Positions 19,573 through 29,182 of a stretch of DNA of 64,000 nucleotides are shown piece by piece. The translations under genes were made by a program, and so were the position numbers. The notes beneath the pieces are model-generated. The model was not told the DNA's origin. It did no database searches and was given only the letters and a program-made list of their open reading frames with translations. Origin of the DNA: Bartonella sp. ML70XJBT.G (GTDB taxonomy: Bacteria; Pseudomonadota; Alphaproteobacteria; Rhizobiales; Rhizobiaceae); the NCBI RefSeq assembly GCF_028618575.1, contig NZ_JAQITA010000005.1, positions 1 through 64,000 of the forward strand, written 5' to 3'. The first letter of the stretch is position 1. The number at the start of each line of letters is the position of its first letter.

Positions 19573-21597
19573 ATGACAAAAGCGGCAGTATTGGATTGGA
19601 AGGGGTTTGCAGGGCTTCCTGATTTTTCTTTAATAAGTGATGAAGATTTTAAACCTGCTTTTGAACAGGCACTTCAAGAAGCAGAAGAAGAGTTGGAGAC
19701 GATTGCAACGGTGCAAGAAACACCAACGCTTGAGAATTTTTTGCAGCTTTTTGAGCTTGCTGGTAAAGCGCTCAGTTGCGTATGTTCAATATTTTTCTTG
19801 CGCACGGGAGCCCATAGTAACGCTTTTATTCAACAGTTAGAACAAGAGTTTGTTGTAAAGCTTTCTCGTTATTCTTCAAAAATAATGCTGGATACGCGGA
19901 TATTTGCAAAAATAGACAGACTTTATCAACTATCACAGCAAGGCATGTATGATAGTGAAACAACACGTGTGCTTGAATTATGGTGGAAAAAATTTGTTTG
20001 TAATGGTGCAAAACTGGATGAAAAAGGTAAGAAACGGCTTACTGAAATTAATGAAAGACTTGCTTTTTTAAATGCTACTTTTGGTCAGAATGTCTTAAAA
20101 GATGAAGCTGAATGGATTTTATTTTTAAAACAAACGGATTTATCTGGTTTACCGGAGGATCTCATTGCTTCAATGAAGGAAATTGCGCGTGAAAGAGGCA
20201 ATGAAGGTGCTTATGCATTAACATTGGCACGTTCAATTATTGAACCATTTTTGAAATTCTCTGATCGTCGTGATTTGCGTGAGATTGCATTCCAAGCTTG
20301 GGCCAAACGTGGTGAAAATGAGAACGAGAATAATAATCGAGCGATTATTGTAGAGATCATTTCACTTCGAGATGAAAAGGCTAAGTTACTAGGGTATAAC
20401 TCTTTCGCAGATTTGAAACTTGATAATACCATGGCCAAAAATGTTGATGCCGTTATGGATTTGCTCACACCTATATGGGAACGTGCGAGAGCTAAGGCTG
20501 TGGTCGAGCAGATTGAATTGCAAAATTTTGCAAATAATCAGGGCAGCAATGATACTTTAGAGGCTTGGGATTGGCGTTATTACGCTGAAAAACTTCGCGC
20601 CGAAAAATTTTCCTTTGATGGCTCTGAAATTAAATATTACTTTCAGCTTGATCGCATGATTGAAGCAGCTTTTGGTGTGGCAGAAAAGCTGTTTGGTATT
20701 ACCTTTGAAGAAAAAAGCACTGTTACACTTTGGCATCCTGATGCACGTTTGTGGGAAGTAAAAAAATCTGATGGAAATGTGCTTGGGCATTTCATTGGTG
20801 ATTATTTTGCGCGTTCATCAAAACGTTCTGGGGCATGGATGAGCAGTTTGCAATCACAGCATAAATTGGATGGTGGACAAAAGCCCATTATCTACAATAT
20901 TTGTAATTTTGCGAAGCCCCTCAAAGGAGAGATTGCTCTTTTATCCCTTGATGATGCACGCACACTTTTCCACGAATTTGGTCATGCATTACATGGTTTG
21001 CTGTCTGATATAACATGGCCGTCTGTTGCGGGAACATCAGTTGCACGTGATTTTGTTGAACTTCCTTCTCAACTTTACGAACATTGGTTAACTGTACCGG
21101 AGGTTTTAAAGTCTTATGCTACACATACAAAAACAGGGCTTCCCATGCCACAAACATTGATGGATAAAGTTTTATTGGCACAGACATTTAATGCTGGTTT
21201 TTCTGCGGTTGAATTTACCTCATCTGCTCTCATGGACATGGCTTTTCACCAAGGAAAAACCATACCAGATCCAACAATATTTGAGCATCAGGAGTTAGAA
21301 AAATTACAAATGCCTCATGCAATTATCATGCGTCATCGTCCACCTCATTTTATGCATATATTTTCAGGAGATGGTTATGCTGCTGGTTACTATTCTTATC
21401 TGTGGTCAGAAGTGCTTGATGCTGATGCTTTTCAGGCTTTTGAAGAAGTGCATGATGTTTTTAATTCAGAACTTGCTGATCGTTTAAAGCGCTTTATCTA
21501 TTCTGCTGGGGGAAGCCGCGATCCAGAAGAACTCTATAAAGCTTTTCGCGGACGGCTGCCTTCACCAGAAGCGATGATTAAAAAACGTGGACTATAG
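19573..21597 (+). CDS. M3 family oligopeptidase (PrlC/Dcp-like zinc metallopeptidase)
   Basis: A 674-residue cytosolic zinc peptidase that degrades short peptides, including cleaved signal peptides in the family. The zinc motif HEFGHALHG sits near residue 470, with the third ligand region F-V-E-L-P-S-Q-L-Y-E-H-W near 495 and the substrate-binding H-I-F-S-G-D-G-Y-A-A-G-Y-Y-S-Y near 596. No signal peptide. ATG 19573 is chosen because TTGGAGATAGG lies about ten bases upstream; a TTG at 19555 would add six residues. Whether it is a dipeptidyl carboxypeptidase (Dcp) or oligopeptidase A cannot be settled by eye. Confidence 0.93.
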   Translation: MTKAAVLDWKGFAGLPDFSLISDEDFKPAFEQALQEAEEELETIATVQETPTLENFLQLFELAGKALSCVCSIFFLRTGAHSNAFIQQLEQEFVVKLSRYSSKIMLDTRIFAKIDRLYQLSQQGMYDSETTRVLELWWKKFVCNGAKLDEKGKKRLTEINERLAFLNATFGQNVLKDEAEWILFLKQTDLSGLPEDLIASMKEIARERGNEGAYALTLARSIIEPFLKFSDRRDLREIAFQAWAKRGENENENNNRAIIVEIISLRDEKAKLLGYNSFADLKLDNTMAKNVDAVMDLLTPIWERARAKAVVEQIELQNFANNQGSNDTLEAWDWRYYAEKLRAEKFSFDGSEIKYYFQLDRMIEAAFGVAEKLFGITFEEKSTVTLWHPDARLWEVKKSDGNVLGHFIGDYFARSSKRSGAWMSSLQSQHKLDGGQKPIIYNICNFAKPLKGEIALLSLDDARTLFHEFGHALHGLLSDITWPSVAGTSVARDFVELPSQLYEHWLTVPEVLKSYATHTKTGLPMPQTLMDKVLLAQTFNAGFSAVEFTSSALMDMAFHQGKTIPDPTIFEHQELEKLQMPHAIIMRHRPPHFMHIFSGDGYAAGYYSYLWSEVLDADAFQAFEEVHDVFNSELADRLKRFIYSAGGSRDPEELYKAFRGRLPSPEAMIKKRGL

Positions 21598-21605
21598 AAA
21601 AAGAG

Positions 21606-21638
21606 AACGGTATGGTGGGAGCCATGCCGTTATTTTTT
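21606..21638 (+). terminator. Rho-independent terminator after the M3 peptidase gene
   Basis: AACGGTATGG (21606-21615) pairs with CCATGCCGTT (21622-21631) with one G-U wobble and is followed by ATTTTTT. It starts nine bases after the stop codon. Confidence 0.85.
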
Positions 21639-21682
21639 CTAGCCATGAAATGTATGCAAATTTTTATCCTATCAGAGATAAG

Positions 21683-21945
21683 ATGGCACCATCAGACTCT
21701 TTACTAGCATTCAATGTTGCAACGGTTGTTGGAACTTGAGATAGTTCATAAGAGGCATCTTTACTTCTTTCTTCTATAGCTTTTATCCATACGCTAATCT
21801 CGCTTATAACGTACAAGTAAATGATTTTGATTAATTCGCTATCAACAGATTTAAAATGAGAGAATTTTACGGTATTAAAGTCTTTCACTTAATATGAGAG
21901 TGAATAAATGATTATTATAAATCAATCTATTATTAGCATATAATA
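21683..21945 (+). repeat. Decayed dispersed repeat, copy C
   Basis: It aligns with the right two thirds of the copy at 26668: GGCACCATCA near the start, TTCATAAGAGGCATCTTTAC, TTTTATCCATACGCTAATC, then the AAATGATTATTATAAATCAAT end that is shared with the copy at 33674. A 74-codon open frame on the minus strand lies inside it and is therefore not called as a gene. Confidence 0.55.
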
Positions 21946-21979
21946 GAGTTTTCAAATTTGTAAAATATTTTACAAAACA

Positions 21980-23041
21980 TCAAGGGCAAGAAAAATTATC
22001 AGCGCGGTCTCTCTGATGACCATTGGGAGGTGACCACGATTTTTGTATGAAACTTGGCTCTATTTTACCTATGAGGTGAGTATTTTGTTGCGCGATGTTA
22101 TCGAGGCTCATTGGCGGTTGGCGGACAATATTGTTTGGTTGTTGTATAAGCTTTGGAACAGTGGTATTATTTGAAAGGAAATTTTCATGGGAAGATGTAT
22201 GAAAACTTAAGATATTTTCTAATTGTTTTTCTAAATAAGAAGCAAGTTTTCTTTTTCCTGCAGTGGTAAAATTGATACCATTAGGCGTACGCAATCTAAC
22301 GATTTTTCCATTTGTGTCATAGCCTGAAAAAGAAAATTGTCCCTGTTCATCAGTAAAGCCGCTCCAAATATCAATGAAATATCCTCCTGCTTCTTCTGTT
22401 TTTTGTTTATAGAGCGCATTAAAAATTTTCATTTTTTGTGTCAAGATATCATTGCCAAAAGCAGGTTGCCCCATCCATATCCACGGTTTTCCCGAACTGT
22501 GAAGACTTTCAACAATTTCGCTAGTTCTCTGTTGATAGATGTTGAGCCATTCTGGTTGAGCTGTATTAAATATGCCATAAGAGGTTGTGATTGGTTGATT
22601 ATCATTCGCGCCGATCACCATGATGATAGCGTCAGGTTTATTTTTATCAATGCGTTCAGAAATAGTATTTTTCCAAGAAATATGATCCGTTCTAACCAAA
22701 CCAGAAGCTGGCACTGTATTATTTATGACGATAACATCATTGTTCTCAGTAAAAAGCTTTTTGAGTGCATCAGCAACAGCAGAAGCTACAAAATCTCCTA
22801 TGACAAGAATGCGTTTTGCATTCTCATCTTTTAACTGTTGCTGGGGTTTTCTTACGACACTCTTTTTTTGTGGTTTATATACCTTTTGTTCTAGTACTTG
22901 CGGTGGTTGTTGTTCGTGTGTATTATGTTGGGACAACCATTTAAAAAAATTCGTGGCTTTACTTGGAGATGGTTGTAAGACATTCATGGCAAAGAGAGAA
23001 CAACACAGAAAAATCAAGTATAATGAGCGGAAACCGGACAA
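21980..23041 (-). CDS. SGNH-hydrolase-like periplasmic protein (DUF459 type)
   Basis: A 353-residue exported protein with a signal sequence (LYLIFLCCSLFAMNVLQ) and a Gln/Lys/Pro-rich linker. The SGNH fold spans about residues 78-275: block I ILVIGDFVASAVADALK, block III IIMVIGANDNQPI near 141, and a C-terminal block with N-G-I-N-F-T-T-A-G-K near 255. Block I has GDF where active GDSL enzymes have GDS, so the usual nucleophile Ser is absent. The start is TTG 23041 with GGAG eight bases upstream. That site overlaps the end of the transglycosylase gene, so the two are coupled and peptidoglycan is the likely theatre of action. Confidence 0.8.
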   Translation of the reverse strand: MSGFRSLYLIFLCCSLFAMNVLQPSPSKATNFFKWLSQHNTHEQQPPQVLEQKVYKPQKKSVVRKPQQQLKDENAKRILVIGDFVASAVADALKKLFTENNDVIVINNTVPASGLVRTDHISWKNTISERIDKNKPDAIIMVIGANDNQPITTSYGIFNTAQPEWLNIYQQRTSEIVESLHSSGKPWIWMGQPAFGNDILTQKMKIFNALYKQKTEEAGGYFIDIWSGFTDEQGQFSFSGYDTNGKIVRLRTPNGINFTTAGKRKLASYLEKQLENILSFHTSSHENFLSNNTTVPKLIQQPNNIVRQPPMSLDNIAQQNTHLIGKIEPSFIQKSWSPPNGHQRDRADNFSCP

Positions 23042-23056
23042 ATATTTTACTCCAGA

Positions 23057-24313
23057 TTATTGTTTTCGCAGTAAAAAGAGAACATCATGAGTTGGATAAC
23101 CATTTGCTGTTAAGCCATGGCGGAGCTGAAAAGCTTTGATGGCTTTTTGAGAGGCAGTACCGATTTTTCCATCAACTTCTCCTTTATAATAGCCAAGTTT
23201 GGCTAAGCGAGATTGAAATTCCTTACGCTCATGGAGTGTCAGAGAGGGAAATGGTCTTTGCCAATCTTGAATCAATTTAGGATGTCCAGCAATACGGTGA
23301 GCGAGAAGAGCAACAGCGAAAGCATAACGATCTGCATTATTATAACGTTTGAGAACAAAAAAGTTTTTTGTTACTAAAAATATAGGGCCTTCTGGTCCAT
23401 CTGGATATTTTAATATTGCTGGTTCAGAGAGAGCAGAAAGAGGTTGCCCATTCGCCTGTTTTACACCTAATTTCGCCCATTGCTCAAAGGAATGCCAACT
23501 TGCTGGAAGGTTTTTATCTTTTGGCACTTTAACTTCTATTCCCCAAGGAAGGTTAGGCTGCCAACCATTCATATGGAGAAGATTAGCAGCACTAGCCAAA
23601 GCATCTGGAACAGAGTTCCAAATATCACGTCGTCCATCACCATCCATGTCAATAGCATAAGCGAGATAACTGCTTGGAATAAACTGCGTATGCCCCATAG
23701 CACCAGCCCAAGATCCAGTAAGTTGTACACGTGTAATTTCACCGCGTTGGAGAATTTTCATAGCAGCAATGAGTTGCGCGTGGGCGTATTTAGTACGTTT
23801 TTTATCAGCATAGGCGAGGGTTGCAAGGGAGCGAATGGTATCACGCATCACACCTTTATTTGTTAAAATCTTTCCATAATTGCTTTCCATTGACCAAATA
23901 GCAAGGAGGATATTACGGTCAACACCAAAACGTTTTTCGATTTTAGGAAGCCATTTTTGCCATTTTTTAGCTTGGCGCTGTCCTTCTACAATTGCAATAT
24001 CATGAACACGATTATCGAAATAATTCCATGAGGGATCAACAAATTCTGGTTGGTATGCAGCTCTTTCTAAAACCTCTGGATCAATTGCGTTGACACCCTT
24101 AAACGCTATATCAAACGTAGAGGGTGAAATATTATTGGCAAGAGCTGTTTTTTTAAATTCTTTAATCCAAAGTTTAAAACCACTATCAGCATGTAAAAAT
24201 GATGTAGAAAACGTGAAAAAAGCAAAAAAGAGAGTGACTAAACCTATAATAAAAGCTTTCTGATTTGTTGATTTTTTTTCAGAAGAGAAAATTTTAGATT
24301 TTGTGTTTTGCAT
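23057..24313 (-). CDS. Lytic murein transglycosylase (MltB family) with peptidoglycan-binding domain
   Basis: A 418-residue exported enzyme that cleaves the glycan strands of peptidoglycan with formation of 1,6-anhydro-muramic ends. A basic N-terminus and hydrophobic segment (AFIIGLVTLFFAFFTFSTSF) form the signal. The MltB domain has the catalytic Glu in LLAIWSMESNYGK near residue 145, GAMGHTQFIPSSYLAYA near 208 and DMDGDGRRDIWN near 226. A PG_binding_1 repeat ends the protein (LAKLGYYKGEVDGKIGTAS). ATG 24313 has GAGGGAA about nine bases upstream; an upstream TTG at 24337 is less likely. It is followed after 15 bases by the SGNH-like gene. Confidence 0.92.
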   Translation of the reverse strand: MQNTKSKIFSSEKKSTNQKAFIIGLVTLFFAFFTFSTSFLHADSGFKLWIKEFKKTALANNISPSTFDIAFKGVNAIDPEVLERAAYQPEFVDPSWNYFDNRVHDIAIVEGQRQAKKWQKWLPKIEKRFGVDRNILLAIWSMESNYGKILTNKGVMRDTIRSLATLAYADKKRTKYAHAQLIAAMKILQRGEITRVQLTGSWAGAMGHTQFIPSSYLAYAIDMDGDGRRDIWNSVPDALASAANLLHMNGWQPNLPWGIEVKVPKDKNLPASWHSFEQWAKLGVKQANGQPLSALSEPAILKYPDGPEGPIFLVTKNFFVLKRYNNADRYAFAVALLAHRIAGHPKLIQDWQRPFPSLTLHERKEFQSRLAKLGYYKGEVDGKIGTASQKAIKAFQLRHGLTANGYPTHDVLFLLRKQ

Positions 24314-24579
24314 TTTAAAATTTCCCTCAATATTCAAGTATTTTGCTGTGCAAGAACTTCATTTATTTGGTCTTATTGAAAGATGTTATCAAGCAAATAA
24401 GAAAGGCTAAAACGGATTGTTTATTTTGAAGGAAGATTCCTGATAGATTAGCATACTCTTGTATCTCTTTCTTGTCCATTATAATGGCGATAAAAACAAT
24501 AAGATATCTTTTTTACTATTTAGTAAAAACATATGTTAAAGCAAATCAGAAAGTAATACGATGAATGAGGAGCAAGAGA

Positions 24580-25476
24580 GTGAAAGTGCGTAAAATCCGG
24601 AAAGCAGTATTTCCTGTGGCTGGTCTTGGTACACGTTTTCTTCCTGCAACAAAAACAGTTCCCAAAGAGATGCTCACGGTTGTTGATAAGCCTGTTATTC
24701 AATATGTTGTAGATGAAGCACGTGAAGCGGGTATTGAACATTTTGTTTTTGTTACTGGACGCAACAAAGCAGTCATTGCGGACTATTTTGATGCGCAAGT
24801 TGAGTTATATACAACGCTTGCCGAACGTGGCAAGAGGGAAGAACTTGAACATTTACACGCTTTACAACCTCCACCAGGGACCACTTCTTTCACGCGCCAA
24901 CAGAAACCTTTAGGATTAGGACATGCTCTTTGGTGCGCACGCGAATTAGTTGGGAATGAGCCTTTTGCTTTATTGTTACCAGATATGCTTATACAAGCTA
25001 AAAAGAGTTGTCTTTGTGAAATGATCAATCTTTATGAGAAAACCGATGGAGGAAATATTATAGCAGTTCAAGAATGCGAGCCAAAAAAGGCGCATAAATA
25101 TGGTATTGTTGGACAAGGTGAACAGATTGCAAACGGTTTTAAAATCACAACAATGGTAGAAAAACCAGCAAAAGGAACCGCGCCATCAAATCTGTACATT
25201 AATGGTCGTTACATTTTGCAACCAGAAATTTTTAATATTCTTTCCAATCAAGAACGGGGAGCAGGAAACGAAATTCAATTAACAGACGCGATGGTACGGC
25301 TTTCAAAGGAGCAGGATTTTTTTGGTTTTCAGTTAGAGGGGCGCACATTTGATTGTGGTTCTAGAGCTGGTTTTATTGAAGCTAACGTAGCATTTTCTTT
25401 AGCGCGCGCTGATATGCATAGCGAAGTTTCTGCTTCGTTGAAAAATTTACTAGAAATTATTAAAGTTGAGAAATGA
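24580..25476 (+). CDS. galU: UTP--glucose-1-phosphate uridylyltransferase
   Basis: A 298-residue enzyme joining UTP and glucose-1-phosphate to UDP-glucose, the donor for LPS and other glycans. The nucleotidyltransferase motif is clear: [24 protein letters not shown] near residues 7-30 (split here only for description), [22 protein letters not shown] near 40-61, LLPDMLI near 133 and D-C-G-S-R-A-G near 264. I chose GTG 24580 because AGGAGC lies six bases upstream and it starts the family-conserved part; ATG 24565 would add five residues. kdsD follows after 39 bases, placing two LPS-precursor genes together. Confidence 0.94.
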   Translation: MKVRKIRKAVFPVAGLGTRFLPATKTVPKEMLTVVDKPVIQYVVDEAREAGIEHFVFVTGRNKAVIADYFDAQVELYTTLAERGKREELEHLHALQPPPGTTSFTRQQKPLGLGHALWCARELVGNEPFALLLPDMLIQAKKSCLCEMINLYEKTDGGNIIAVQECEPKKAHKYGIVGQGEQIANGFKITTMVEKPAKGTAPSNLYINGRYILQPEIFNILSNQERGAGNEIQLTDAMVRLSKEQDFFGFQLEGRTFDCGSRAGFIEANVAFSLARADMHSEVSASLKNLLEIIKVEK

Positions 25477-25515
25477 TCTAGATCTCTCGTTTAATTTCAT
25501 TTATCAAATTTGATC

Positions 25516-26508
25516 ATGATAATACAGTCTCCTCATATGGCTTTGCAAGGTGCCATTGCCTCGGCGCTTAAAACGCTTGCGAGTGAAAAACAAGGGATTG
25601 AAGCCCTTGAAGCAGCTCTTATTGGAAATCTTTCTTCCTTTTTTGAAAGGGCTGTCCAAACTATCAAAAATGCGAGTGGTCATGTGGTGATTACAGGCCT
25701 TGGTAAGAGTGGGCATATAGGTACAAAAATTGCGGCAACTTTAGCTTCCACTGGAACACCTTCTTTTTTTGTTCACGCTGCAGAAGCCAATCATGGTGAT
25801 CTTGGTATGATTGGCTCTGATGATGTTATTCTTGCTTTGTCATGGTCAGGTGAAACCTTAGAATTAAGTGGCATTATCAATCATGCTGCGCGTTTTCGTA
25901 TACCACTTATTGCCATGACATCGGGTAAAAACTCTATATTAGGAAGACAAGCTGATGTTGTCCTTTTGTTGCCACAGATAGAAGAAGCTTGCCCTCACGG
26001 ACTTGCTCCGACAACTTCAACCATTATGCAATTAGCAATGGGAGATGCATTGGCTATTGCTCTTTTAGAAATGCGTGGCTTCACTGCAACGGATTTTAAA
26101 GTCTATCATCCTGGTGGTTCTCTTGGTGCAAGTCTGAAATATGTGCGTGACATCATGCACGGAGGGAATCGTATTCCTTTAGTTGCGCAGGGAACGACTA
26201 TGACTAAAGCAATGAATGTTTTGGTTGAAAAACATTTTGGTTGTGTTGGCGTTGTGAATCAAAAAGGTGAATTAATCGGAATTGTGACCGATGGTGACCT
26301 TGCACGCAACATGCATTTTGATTTATCAAAATTTAATGTTGATGAGGTGATGACAAAAAAACCTAAAACTCTAGAGCCAAATACACTTGTTGGTGCTGCA
26401 ACAGCATTTATTAATGATCATCATATTGGGGCATTTTTCGTAGTTGAAAATAAGAAACCGATAGGGATAGTTCATTTCCATGATCTTTTGCGTATTGGTG
26501 CTGCATAA
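25516..26508 (+). CDS. kdsD: Arabinose-5-phosphate isomerase (KpsF/GutQ/KdsD family)
   Basis: A 330-residue enzyme converting ribulose-5-phosphate to arabinose-5-phosphate, the first step to Kdo of lipopolysaccharide. An N-terminal SIS domain (about residues 45-175) has VVITGLGKSGHIGTKIAATL, FFVHAAEANHGDLGMI and LALSWSGETLEL. A CBS pair fills about 200-330 (VNQKGELIGIVTDGDLARN; IGIVHFHDLLR). ATG 25516 lacks a clear ribosome binding site; a later ATG at 25537 is possible. It lies behind galU on the same strand. Confidence 0.92.
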   Translation: MIIQSPHMALQGAIASALKTLASEKQGIEALEAALIGNLSSFFERAVQTIKNASGHVVITGLGKSGHIGTKIAATLASTGTPSFFVHAAEANHGDLGMIGSDDVILALSWSGETLELSGIINHAARFRIPLIAMTSGKNSILGRQADVVLLLPQIEEACPHGLAPTTSTIMQLAMGDALAIALLEMRGFTATDFKVYHPGGSLGASLKYVRDIMHGGNRIPLVAQGTTMTKAMNVLVEKHFGCVGVVNQKGELIGIVTDGDLARNMHFDLSKFNVDEVMTKKPKTLEPNTLVGAATAFINDHHIGAFFVVENKKPIGIVHFHDLLRIGAA

Positions 26509-27186
26509 GTGGGAGCGCTCATACCAGAGAGAATTTGATTTTAGAGTGAAACAGCTTCAACAATAGTAAAAATAAAATTTTATGAGGCAGTCGCTTTATG
26601 AGGATTTCTTGGTAAAGACAGCTGGTTGAATATTTTATGGTGTTAGCAAATTTCACTAACGCGGGCACGCTCTTTATATAAGACAGAACGCCATTGTATT
26701 ACAAATTCGCGCGCTTGTAGAAGAACATCTTGGCACCAAAACCCATTTCATGACATCGCTCGTGAATGGTATAACGGGTAAATCTATTGAAGCATTATTA
26801 TCTTTATGCTCATGAAGGAGAAAACTGGCACCATCATATGATTTATCGTGATCGGTTGCGGCAGCCTTTGGTACTGGAGAGTATTCATGAGAGGTATGTT
26901 TACTTTTTTAAGAATTTTTGATCTACACGCTCATCCCGCTTGTAAGGTCTAAGCGAATGGTTGTGATTGATTCACTATGGGAGAGGATTGGAATGAAAAA
27001 AATCCTACGATATTCAGCGCTCTCATTCTATATGCAAATAATGAAGGATCATTATAATCAATATGTTACCTATAAGGAACTGTATTATCTTTGCTCTTTT
27101 AAAAGAAATTTCATCATGAAGAGAGGTTATACCTCCTAATATGCGTGTTTATCACATTTCTTGTAGAACCCATAGTTTTTATTATG
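26509..27186. other. 678-bp intergenic region made largely of a decayed repeat
   Basis: Most of it (26668-27080) is the longest copy of the dispersed repeat described separately. No intact gene is seen. A 73-codon frame at 26918-27139 lies inside the repeat, has no good ribosome binding site and is not called. Confidence 0.5.
26668..27080 (+). repeat. Decayed dispersed repeat, copy A
   Basis: It aligns by eye over about 400 bases with 33674-34085: shared blocks include CATATAAxACAGAAxxCCATTGTATT-like start, CTTATGAAGGAGxAAxxGGCAC-like middle, TCATGAGAGGTATxTTTACT and TATAATCAATAT end. It keeps a run of about 44 sense codons on the plus strand (26775-26922; includes ENWHHHMIYRDRLRQPLVLE), broken by stops on both sides, which suggests a lost protein gene of unknown kind. 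Confidence 0.6.
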
Positions 27187-27546
27187 TTAAAATTTTCTCT
27201 TAAGAGAAAATTGTGATCCTGTATATGATGAGCAGAACAGTTGCATTGCATCTTGTGATATCATACAACTAACTTTAGAGATTGTGCCACGAAGAATGGA
27301 GCGTATTTCAATTTCTATATGTTGAGCACTGACATAATTATAGGTGCCTTCTGACAATTTTTCTTCTGTGTCTGCTGCACGCGTTTCAAAAACACCTCCA
27401 CGGAAAGAAGAAATAATACCATTTTCATCAACCCATTTACCATCAATTCCAGCCGGTGTATTTTGCCCATAATGTTGTGAAAAGCCACAGGCACCTAACA
27501 TCAAAGCGATGATTGTAAGACATAAAATACGGTAGGTGTGTTTCAT
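27187..27546 (-). CDS. omp10: Outer-membrane lipoprotein Omp10-like (Brucella Omp10 homologue)
   Basis: A 119-residue lipoprotein. The signal ends in a lipobox (IIALMLGAC, Cys at residue 20). The mature part strongly recalls Brucella Omp10: T-P-A-G-I-D-G-K-W-V-D-E-N-G-I near residues 30-44, SSFRGGVFETRAAD near 46-59, EKLSEGTYNYVSAQHIEI and a C-terminal Q-F-S-L-K-R-K. Brucella Omp10 is a minor surface-exposed lipoprotein and a target of host antibodies; no biochemical role is known. It is a single gene flanked by long gaps. Confidence 0.88.
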   Translation of the reverse strand: MKHTYRILCLTIIALMLGACGFSQHYGQNTPAGIDGKWVDENGIISSFRGGVFETRAADTEEKLSEGTYNYVSAQHIEIEIRSILRGTISKVSCMISQDAMQLFCSSYTGSQFSLKRKF

Positions 27547-27796
27547 TTATTTCACTCTTTATGTTACTTTACTCTCCAACCTCTATAAGATTGTTAAATT
27601 ATTCCATGAGTCAAGATGAAAAATTTGATAAAAATCAATGAAAAAGGAAAAAAATAGAAAAAAATGCCTTAATGTTGTATTTAATTAACGACTTGATGAA
27701 ATTTGTAGATAAACACAAGAGGCGAAATATTTCTTATGGTTTACAACAATTGTTACATTAAGTCGTTTAGTAGTCTCAAAGGAGATTATTAAAACT

Positions 27797-29182
27797 ATGG
27801 TTGGTCCCATTCTTGTTGCGAGTGAAGATTATGGAAGACGTATAGAACTTTCTGCTATGCTTCGAGGTTTTGGTCACCGTGTCATTGAAGCAGAAAATGG
27901 TCTGCGTACGATTGATCTTTTACACAGACGTAAAAATATTGTTCTTGCATTCATTGATGTTGCCATGAGTGATTTGGGTATAGGTGATTTAATTAAAATG
28001 ATTAGGGTTGCTGGTGTTTCTGTTCCTCTTGTTGTGATAGCACAACAAGAGAATCAAGATTTACTCCAGAAGGCTTTAACAGCAGGAGCTATTGATTATT
28101 GGATTCATCCCGTTACACCACTGCGCTTAAGGGTTACTTTGGATACTCTTTCTCTTTTATCAGCATTAGAGCGTGAGGTTCATTATACTCGGCGAAAAAA
28201 TGAGAATCATTTGCGCTTTTCTGATCTCTGTATAAAAAGTAGGGCGATGCAGATTGTTCTGGAACAATCAAGGGATGCAGCCTCTTCATTACAGAATCTT
28301 TTGATAGAAGGTGAAAATGGCACTGGTCGCGAAACATTAGCCCGCATTATTCATCATGAGGGTTTGTTATCAGATGGAGCTTTTGTTCGCTTTCAATGTT
28401 CAGCTCTCATAGATCCAGAAGAAGAAAATCGCCAGTGGTTTCAAGAATTTCTGCCACTGGTTTCTTCTTTTGAAAGAGGAACACTGTGTCTTTACGATGT
28501 TGATCGCCTTGAGCCCATACAGCAAAAACGTTTTGCACGCTATCTTCAAGAGAGGGAAGAGGCTACAAAGAACAATCCCCCCTCCGTTCGTATCATGGCT
28601 ATTTCAACGTCACGGCTTTCAGATCTAGTTAAAGAAGATTGTTTTTCGCACAGTTTGTTTGAACAACTTTCCCAATTATCAATTAGTGTTCCTGCTTTGC
28701 GGGAATTGAGAGATGATTTTCCAGAGCTTACACAACGTTTGATTGACCACATTATCATTGAAACAGGGCGATCGCATGTACATGGTTTAGCAGGATCAGC
28801 TCTTTCATTGCTTATGCAGTATGATTGGCCTGGTAATCGCAACGAACTTGAAAATTTTTTATTTCGTGCGGTTTTACTCAGTGAGGGACCTTTGTTAACG
28901 GTTCGGGATTTTCCTCAATTAATGGGAAATTCATTAATAGGTGTTCCAAATATTGTTGAGAATGATGTTCAAGAAGATCATGAACAAGAATCAATACAAT
29001 TTTTAAACGCTGATGGGCATGTGCGACCTTTTGCAGAGATGGAATATGATATTATTGAGAAAGCAGTAAAACATTATAAGGGACATATGAGTGAGATTGC
29101 TCGCCGTCTTCGTATTGGTCGCTCTACACTTTATCGAAAAATAGAAGCATTAAGAGCAATAAAAAACCAAGAACGGAAATAA
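27797..29182 (+). CDS. NtrC-type response regulator with degenerate AAA+ domain
   Basis: A 461-residue regulator with three parts. Residues 1-125 form a receiver domain (LVASEDYGRR, the likely phospho-Asp in AFIDVAMSDLG near residue 55). Residues 145-375 form a sigma-54-activator-like AAA+ domain, but it is worn: the Walker A is LLIEGENGTGRETLARI (Arg where Lys is usual), the GAFTGA loop for sigma-54 contact is not visible, and Walker B reads TLCLYDVDRL. A Fis-type helix-turn-helix ends it (HMSEIARRLRIGRSTLYRKIEAL). The start has AAAGGAG upstream. It likely binds DNA without activating sigma-54; its target is unknown. Confidence 0.85.
   Translation: MVGPILVASEDYGRRIELSAMLRGFGHRVIEAENGLRTIDLLHRRKNIVLAFIDVAMSDLGIGDLIKMIRVAGVSVPLVVIAQQENQDLLQKALTAGAIDYWIHPVTPLRLRVTLDTLSLLSALEREVHYTRRKNENHLRFSDLCIKSRAMQIVLEQSRDAASSLQNLLIEGENGTGRETLARIIHHEGLLSDGAFVRFQCSALIDPEEENRQWFQEFLPLVSSFERGTLCLYDVDRLEPIQQKRFARYLQEREEATKNNPPSVRIMAISTSRLSDLVKEDCFSHSLFEQLSQLSISVPALRELRDDFPELTQRLIDHIIIETGRSHVHGLAGSALSLLMQYDWPGNRNELENFLFRAVLLSEGPLLTVRDFPQLMGNSLIGVPNIVENDVQEDHEQESIQFLNADGHVRPFAEMEYDIIEKAVKHYKGHMSEIARRLRIGRSTLYRKIEALRAIKNQERK

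Noticed and set aside
21664-21888. 74-codon minus-strand frame after the M3 peptidase gene
   Set aside because: It lies inside copy C of the dispersed repeat, has no good Shine-Dalgarno, and the repeat copies elsewhere do not keep the frame.
26918-27139. 73-codon plus-strand frame
   Set aside because: It is within and beyond repeat copy A, lacks a ribosome binding site and the frame is not kept in copy B.
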